Source: Dryas octopetala (Eukaryota; Streptophyta; Magnoliopsida; Rosales; Rosaceae). From it: 64,000 bases of DNA. The number at the start of each line of letters is the position of its first letter. Position 1 is the first letter of the stretch. A program made the position numbers and the translations under genes. A model generated the notes under the pieces. That model did no database searches and was not told the DNA's origin. It saw only the letters and a program-made list of their open reading frames with translations. Shown piece after piece: positions 57,893 to 64,000 of this stretch. The stretch covers positions 7,626,001 through 7,690,000 of the forward strand of contig OY992832.1 in NCBI GenBank assembly GCA_963921425.1, in the 5' to 3' direction.

Positions 57893-58912
57893 ATATTAGT
57901 CTTGGCTTGCTTGGTTTATTACTTTGTGCTGATGCAGCTATATGCTATGTGGGAAAATCTTTATTTATTCGAAGGTTCCTTCTTATTTTTCAGAGTCAGC
58001 TAACTGAACTAATTTACATTTCCTCATGTGGGTCTCTCTCTTTTTCATGTAATATACATTTTTCCTTTTCTTCGTTATCTTATTCTTTTTGGTATTTCGG
58101 AATGTGACTTGGTTGAGTTGACTCTACTTTTGCCCCTGCCATTTCTAGAATTTGGGCATTTTGGTATTTGGTTCCTCACCATTGAACTAATTGAACTGCT
58201 TTATTTATTTGTTTTTTTTTTGTGGTATTTTGGAAGATGACTTGGTTGAGTTGACTCTACTTTTGCCCCTACCATTGCTAGAATTTGGGCATTTTAGTGT
58301 TTGGTTCCTCGGCATCAAGTTTCTGCTAATTGAACTGCTTGGTGTGTTTTCTGATGCACTGTAAAAACTCATAGGTGGGAACGGTTGGAGAATGGACAAT
58401 CTCAACAAGATCTGTTTTTCAGGTATGTCTGACCCATTACAACATCAAATGCTGCCTTTTGGATTTCGAGCAATAAAAAATTCCTATTGTGATTGTATAC
58501 ATGCATATGCATGAATATGTTAGCATAGTTCCATACTAACTATAAGCTTAGTGTGATAGTAAATGAGTTGTAGCTTAAATACTTTTGAGTGCAAATGTTG
58601 CAAATGTTGCAAATGTTTTGTATATGGACACACACAATTGTCTCACCAACTGATATAACCTTCTTTTGAGTGCTGTTTGCTTTATTAAGATATGAACAAT
58701 ATCTTAACACAACAATTAGCATGTTAAACTTCTCATCCACTCATATTTTGTAAGTTAAGCATGGCAGCAAATGTTGATATAATTATAAGTTTAACAATTT
58801 CGTTGATGTATTTATATAGCCATGTATTTCTTCCATACAAGTTTAAAAAATTTATATGCGTTCTATAAATTTAAAACACCTGCAGCAACGCGTGGGCAGT
58901 TTTGATAGTGAG
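57893..58912. other. spacer with a tandem duplication of about 130 bp
   Basis: A block beginning tgacttggttgagttgactc occurs near 58105 and again near 58238, each running on to tttggttcctc. The open frame MDNLNKICFSG near 58391, followed by gtatgt, could be a stray exon but has no partner. Confidence 0.45.
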
Positions 58913-58982
58913 TGTCTAAAGAATGAAATCATCCAAAGAAAAGTCATTCTTCAAAACCTCACCAAAGTTATTGACATGCAAC

Positions 58983-60314
58983 CAGGGAGTTAAATTTTGA
59001 AATTTTCGGGGGAGTCGACCCCAAGCATCGAAGGAATTAGGGTAGGAATCAAGGAATTGAACCCAGATAAAGCCTGTTACCTGTTGCCGATCCGATTACC
59101 GATTCATAGGATTAACTAGAAGAGAAGGAAGTTAGGACCGGCTGAAAGAAGGACAGCGGGGAAAGTTCTCTAACCCCTTAGAATCTGTCTTTTTTGGGAC
59201 GGAAAGGGCGGCGCGAAAACTCTTCTTCGGCCTAAACCGAGATGGTGCAATACGAATGACTACTTGTGAAGTACCATGGAATTGGGGGGCATGGCACCAA
59301 CACTCAAACAAACTATTCAAGACATTTCGCCGAAAATTTCGTTTTTTGGGGGTATGAAAATTTTAACACTAGTTCATGAATTTTTCGACAATATTTCGCC
59401 GAAATTCAAAATTTCGCTCAGAGGAACAAACCCATTTTTTCTGTCTGTCTTCCCCATGTTGGCAGTTACAAACCCAGCCATCGGCGTGATTGGGGAGGGA
59501 AGAGAGAGAAGAGAAAAGAGATCGGGGAGGGAGAGAGGGGAGGGACTTGGGAGAGAGTCACTGCGCTGGAGAGGGAGAACGGAGCAGATATGTTGACCCA
59601 ATCAGGTCTCTCATTGATTATATGTTGACCCAGTCAGGTCTCTCATTGATCATATGTTGATATGCCACACAGTGGCGACTGGGAGAAAGATACGTGAAAG
59701 GGAAGAAGAAAGGAAGAAGTGGAAGCTAGGAAGGAAAGAAAAAGAAAGAAAAGAAAGAAAAAAAAAAAAGGGTTTAGGGTTGATTAGGGTTTGAGGTCTT
59801 TGTGCAATTGGAAAGAAAAAAAAGGGTTTGAGATTTCGTTTAGTTATCTTTAAATCCTAAATTATAATACATGTCTATATAAAAAATTATTAAAAATGCT
59901 CTAAAAGGCATAAATCTTAATATTTTATATTATATCTTAAAAAATATAGAGTATATAGAGTTTAATGCAATATTAGGACATATAAAGTATATGGTTTAGT
60001 ATATAGATTATAGAGTATAAAAAATATACTAATTTTATTTAACAGTATTTGCCTCCAGCGCACATTATATTCATTACATATCACATAAAACCTACCATAT
60101 AATTTGGTTTTTTCAATGGTTTTTATCAATGTAGTAGATAATATGTTAAATAAATATATGGTAAAGTTTCATTCAAAATTTCCGTATTTTGATAGTATTT
60201 TTCAACGTTTTCGTCTAATTTTTATCAAAACTTAAAATTTTTTAAAAATTTTTATTGAAATTTTCATCAAAATTTTCATTAAAATTTTTTCAAATTCCAA
60301 AATTTTATTCCTTG
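58983..60314. mobile_element. non-autonomous hAT-like element, second copy
   Basis: The start (cagggagttaaattttgaa) and end (attttattccttg) match the 12901-14065 element, and 59760-60310 aligns with 13480-14065. The flanks catgcaac (58975-58982) and tatacgac (60315-60322) are a decayed 8 bp duplication, 5 of 8 positions kept and all changes transitions. The empty site survives at about 4340-4355. It carries about 300 bp of unrelated sequence near 59000-59320 absent from the first copy. Confidence 0.8.
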
Positions 60315-60322
60315 TATACGAC

Positions 60323-60561
60323 CATTTCCTTTCAATGTAAATGCTTGATAATTGAGACTCAGGGTACAAAGGATAGTGGAATTGGGTCACACGGAATCAC
60401 CAACAGCATCAACATATATGATATATCCCATTTCGGTCTAGGCATACTAGAAAAGACAACTCAAGAGGACCAGAACCCCTCTCGCAAAAACAAAATATCC
60501 TAACATAAGCCAGACAGAAATGCATAAAAAAAATCTAGCATCAGTCCTAGGTACAGTTCCT
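60323..60561. other. 3' flank of the RNase T2-like gene
   Basis: Shares sequence with 4400-4480. No separate gene. Confidence 0.5.
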
Positions 60562-61390
60562 CTAAAGCTCGCTGTCAGCCACTACACTTGGATCTCCTGG
60601 GAGTGTCAATGTTGTTAAAGGACCAACTTTTTTGACACAATTTTTCTCTTTTTTGTCGCAATCGATGAAGTTATACCCATTCCGATCTAGGCATACTAAA
60701 ATGCCTGTTATTAAATTCCTACCGTCGCTCGTCCGTGGCTTGCATTGAATGGTCACATTAACATGACAGCTTTCCATTATAGCTTTTATGAGATCTTCAA
60801 GAACATAAATCCCATCTCCGGGTGTGATTCTCTTACTTCCTAAAGTTTGAAGGAGTGACCGGCCACATCTGTTATATAATTCAAGGCCTTTAGAAAGATA
60901 TTCAGAAATGGAATGCCAAGGGTTGCCTCCTGACACCATTAAAGAACCTTTCTTTCTCCATTGATGTGACCACTGGGCAGCGCTTGCCTCTGTTAAATCC
61001 TCCACAACTCCATTAGTGATAGCTGGCCAATCCCTCAGCAACTTATGCAACATATCTTTGCTAAGCTAAAAAAAAAAAAAAAAAAAAAAACTGAATAAAA
61101 TTTGTTCTCATCCGTAAATTGTATAACTTTCATTTTGAATTACCTACTTTTGTATGCCATTGCGCGGGTAGTTGGACCTGACTGCCCAAATGATTTGAAC
61201 CTCGGCATTCGGGCCACACGCCATGTATAAGAAACCTTTGCTGTATGGGCTGTCTGCACTGCTGAAAGCCAATAGATTGGCAGAATCCACTCGGCCAGGT
61301 CAAAGCTAAGACGTAATGTTTCAATTGGGGATGTTTAATAGGCTGTCCACTGGCCCCATAGAGTAGGACCAGTAAAACAAGTGCAATCAT
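60562..61390 (-). CDS. RNase T2 family protein with degraded second catalytic motif
   Basis: T2 RNases are secreted or vacuolar endonucleases; S-RNases of self-incompatibility belong here. Two minus-strand exons, 61390-61148 and 61065-60562 (aaa/gtaggt to ttag/CTTAGC), join in frame to 248 aa. Signal peptide about 1-16 (MIALVLLVLLYGASGQ). The first catalytic motif FLIHGVWPE (about residue 53) keeps its His. The second, normally HEWxKHGTC, is SHQWRKKGSL (about 121): Glu is Gln, the second His is Lys, and the Thr-Cys is lost. Several Cys remain (FCQSIGFQQC, YNRC, VTIQCK). The single intron in the variable region after motif one resembles S-RNase-type genes. The open frame is intact, so either a non-catalytic protein or a young pseudogene. 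Confidence 0.75.
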
Positions 61391-62160
61391 CTTTTTAGTC
61401 CTGTAAGAAAACAGAAAATCACAATCATAATTAATTATTTTTATCTTATGTAATTAATGAATTAAAAATACCACATCAGTATATAATATGCATATAAATT
61501 CGTTAATTTTAGGTACTAAATTATAATATTTTTTTATTTTAACTATTAAAATATTTATGTCATTTTACTTTAGGTACTAAATTTTAGTTTAGGTACCAAT
61601 TTTAAAAAACATAGTTATATAAAATTGTGACTGTCTAACAGTCATAACGTTTTTATTGATTTGTTGTTTTTTCAATATTTACAAGGCTTAAACTTTAATA
61701 TTTAGTCTTTGAGTTATATGACTTCATCCCTCAAACTTAAATCAAAAGTATTAAACTCTTAAAAATTTTAAATTTTTATAAATTTGAAACAGTTACAGTT
61801 TAATCACAACTGTGACTGTTCGATAGTCACAACTATATAACAAACTGATTTGTAACATAATCCAAAATGTCTTACTCTAGATTAGTACCTAAACTAAAAA
61901 AAATTAATAGCTTGCTGCTTTATTAAAAAACTATTAATATTTAATATTTAATCCTAATTTTCTATACGCATATTGTGTATTAGTGTATTACTGAGATAAT
62001 ATGGTTTGGTATAAGCTGATGTGGCTTATCTATTAATACTATTATCCACCTTTCAATCTTAAATTCCTAATTTTCTAATAACTATTTAATAAATAATAAA
62101 CTTTTCCTTTACACCAAATTGAATTTAAATATAGATGAATCAAACCTGACGCGCAATATC
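61391..62160. other. AT-rich upstream region
   Basis: Upstream of the RNase-like gene. It has inverted copies of a cagtcataac/gttatgactg-type phrase near 61630 and 61810. No gene. Confidence 0.4.
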
Positions 62161-62164
62161 GCAC

Positions 62165-62300
62165 AAGCAACCAAGCATATGCAAAGGCAGGGCGGTGCAG
62201 CATTGAACCTCCACCGGGTCATTTCTCTAGTGGGCAGAACCCCTCCCTGCAGCGGCGGTCGGAGCTGAACCCGCGGCGGCTGCTCTGAATTAGCCCTGAA
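62165..62300 (-). pseudogene. 3'-end fragment of a fasciclin gene
   Basis: Repeats the tail of the neighbouring gene (minus strand GGVLPTREMTRWRFNAAPPC) with several changes. Only the C-terminal region is present; it marks a partial duplication beside fasciclin gene 2. Confidence 0.7.
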
Positions 62301-62424
62301 ATACGAATTGAATCCCATATCCAGAATCGATCATGATCAAAACTAAATTGAAACAATTAATAACCGCCATCTACAACAAAACAATCCTAAAATCCAATTT
62401 TTATCAAAAATTTCAGATCATGAT

Positions 62425-63192
62425 TTACCAAGCGTTCCTCTGAATCTTGAACAAGAACCCAACCGGAAACTCAAAGCAAAGGCAGGGCGGTGCAGCATCG
62501 GACCTCCACCGGGTCATTTCTCCAGTGGGCGGAACGCCTCCCTGCGGCGGCGGGTGCTCCGAATTGGGGCTGGGCAAAAGGTTAAGCCCGTCACCGTAAA
62601 CCGAGTAATCAAGAATGGCTCCGAGGCCGTGGACCGCCACGGTGGTGGTGAGGTAGAGGTCGGGCTGAGTGAGCGGAGAGTCGTCGACGGTGAATTTGGA
62701 GCGGGAGTTGTTGGTGATGAGGATGGACTTGCCGGTGAGCAGAGTGGGGAGGCGAGAGTTGGGCTTGAAGAGCTGGAGGTCGGCGAAGGTGAGGCGCTGA
62801 GGGACCACGTGGTTGGGGAACATCAATGGGTCGCTGGTGGGAAGGCGGTTCAGGGCGTCGTGTTGAGGGATGAAGAGGGTGGCGCTCAGAGTAAGCACCA
62901 GTGGGTTCGCGCCGGTGATGATGTTGACCCAGTTCTCGAAGTCACCCGCTCCGATGAGTTCGTGGCGTATGTTGTTCAATTGCTCTGGGGTTGCTGGCGG
63001 CGGAGATGGTCGCCTTGGCCTGGATCTCGGTGGCGGAGGAGGTGGAGATGGCGGCGGCGGAGGTGGGGAATCAAAGAGAGGTGTGGGTGCTTGTGGGGGA
63101 GAGGCTGTGATGGGTGTGGAGTTGATGATGATGATGGTGATGAGAGTGGTGAGAAAGATAATGGGTAGAGAGGATTGGTGGTTGGGCGCCAT
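62425..63192 (-). CDS. fasciclin (FAS1) domain protein, copy 2
   Basis: 255 aa from the ATG at 63192. N-terminal signal peptide about 1-31 (LPIIFLTTLITIIIINSTPI), a Pro-rich spacer (SPPPPPPSPPPPPP) about 43-65, then a single FAS1 domain about 68-205: H1 TLFIPQHDALNRLP, central FPNHVVPQRLTFADL, H2 LTTTVAVHGLGAILDYSVY. Single-FAS1 proteins with Pro-rich regions belong to fasciclin-like arabinogalactan proteins, thought to act at the cell wall. The short tail (FLFKIQRNAW) is not a clear GPI signal. No intron. Its start region is self-consistent, so it looks like the parent form of the chimeric copy at 9.5 kb. Confidence 0.8.
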   Translation of the reverse strand: MAPNHQSSLPIIFLTTLITIIIINSTPITASPPQAPTPLFDSPPPPPPSPPPPPPRSRPRRPSPPPATPEQLNNIRHELIGAGDFENWVNIITGANPLVLTLSATLFIPQHDALNRLPTSDPLMFPNHVVPQRLTFADLQLFKPNSRLPTLLTGKSILITNNSRSKFTVDDSPLTQPDLYLTTTVAVHGLGAILDYSVYGDGLNLLPSPNSEHPPPQGGVPPTGEMTRWRSDAAPPCLCFEFPVGFLFKIQRNAW

Positions 63193-63565
63193 GTGAGAAA
63201 TTCAGAGAGAAGCTTGAGAGTTGAGTTGATTGGGCTTTCTTGATTTCGAATGAGGATGAGAAAATGGAAAGAGGGGGTTGGTTACTTGCTTTACAGTTAA
63301 CTGAGTTTGTTATATGCTGCTAACAAACTCTTGCCGCCAAATCCCTTTGGACTTTCACTTTGAAGAAGAAAGCAAGCTTGTAATTCGATTATCAGGTAAG
63401 GGTATTTTCGGGTTTTCAGGACTAGCGGGCATCCAAATCCCGCAACCCAATTCAATAAGTTAGGCCTTTTCTAAGCCCAGTAAACTGGCTAATTGGGCCG
63501 ACCAGCGAATGTTCATTAGACGCCTATTCTCTGATCACAAGGTTTAATTAGTTTATCCTTTTTTC
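63193..63565. other. upstream region of fasciclin gene 2
   Basis: Includes agagggggttggttacttgc, also found upstream of fasciclin copy 1 near 10469. No other gene. Confidence 0.5.
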
Positions 63566-64000
63566 TTTCTTTTTCTTATTTAATTAATTATTTGAAAAAA
63601 TAATAATTATGTGCATACAATGAAGAATTTTTAATGTGTATCCGATACACCGTTACGTGGTGTAACCGATCCAATGTGTAAGGGTATTGTTGTACGGTAT
63701 GTTTATCTCTCCTAGAGATAATATTAATAACATCCACTCATATTATGACACGTTGGATTGGTTACACCACATGGCGGTGTATTGGTCACACCGAAAAATC
63801 TTAACGTTTGTACTGCTTTGGTACAACTTGAAAAATTCATGGACCAAATTAACACTTTTTATAGTTAGTGGACCAAATTGAGAATCAGTGTAAAGTTCAT
63901 GAACCATTTTTGTATTTAACCCAACTTTTTAATTAACTTATGTCAATGGGTTATTTTATGAAATTTTATTTATTTATTTGTTGCTATTTAAATGTTTATG
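63566..64000. repeat. dispersed repeat R, copy 2 (runs off the window)
   Basis: Aligns with 3795-4262. The MITE occupies 63636-63791 with the same inverted ends (gtgtatccgatacacc and its partner). Continues past the end of the window. Confidence 0.8.

Noticed and set aside
1285..61390. Calling the window the S-locus
   Set aside because: F-box subtype not proven, RNase catalytic motif lost, distances large; kept only as a speculative finding.

Overview
This is a window of plant nuclear DNA. It is AT-rich, has multi-exon genes with GT-AG introns, and carries gypsy LTR elements, a LINE, SINEs, hAT and Mutator-like MITEs, and protein families found only in plants (malectin-like receptor kinase, F-box/kelch-type protein, WPP-domain-associated protein, AAE14). 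It is a eudicot; gene content and repeat style would fit Rosaceae, but that is inference. Everything rests on reading the sequence; no search was run.

Layout. 0.3-2.8 kb: F-box gene 1. 3.1-8.8 kb: hairpin, MITE-bearing repeat, decayed LINE, solo LTR, PIF/Harbinger-type MITE. 9.5-10.4 kb: fasciclin-domain gene 1 (minus). 10.5-14.1 kb: foldback element, scar of a segmental duplication, 1.17 kb hAT-like element. 14.2-18.5 kb: second F-box unit with a 222 bp triplication and a MITE, then a partial third unit. 18.7-22.1 kb: broken AAE14-type acyl-CoA ligase. 22.7-27.7 kb: WPP-domain-associated coiled-coil gene (minus). 28.5-31.5 kb: foldback MITE and one orphan exon. 31.5-34.9 kb: a 3.4 kb minisatellite with higher-order structure. 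35.3-37.8 kb: truncated ABCC transporter pseudogene (minus). 38.7-39.6 kb: GC-rich foldback element. 40.1-42.2 kb: 5' end of a gypsy element. 45.9-48.5 kb: intact receptor kinase whose stop codon lies inside a SINE-like insertion. 49.6-52.2 kb: 7-exon GDP-L-galactose-phosphorylase-like gene (minus). 53.9-57.9 kb: deleted gypsy element holding a 1.5 kb hAT foldback. 59.0-60.3 kb: second copy of the 1.17 kb hAT family. 60.6-61.4 kb: RNase T2-like gene (minus). 62.2-63.2 kb: fasciclin gene 2 (minus) and a tail fragment. 63.6-64.0 kb: second copy of the 3.8-4.25 kb repeat.

The genes do not form a pathway. The main theme is local duplication and decay: F-box, fasciclin and repeat blocks at 0-18 kb recur at 58-64 kb or as tandem units, and 11.1-12.3 kb is the residue of a copy of 23-30.7 kb from which the WPP-associated gene has been lost. 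Genes that look intact are the two F-box genes, the receptor kinase, the WPP-associated gene, the GDP-galactose-phosphorylase-like gene (with an altered HIT motif), the RNase T2-like gene (with a degraded second catalytic motif) and fasciclin gene 2.
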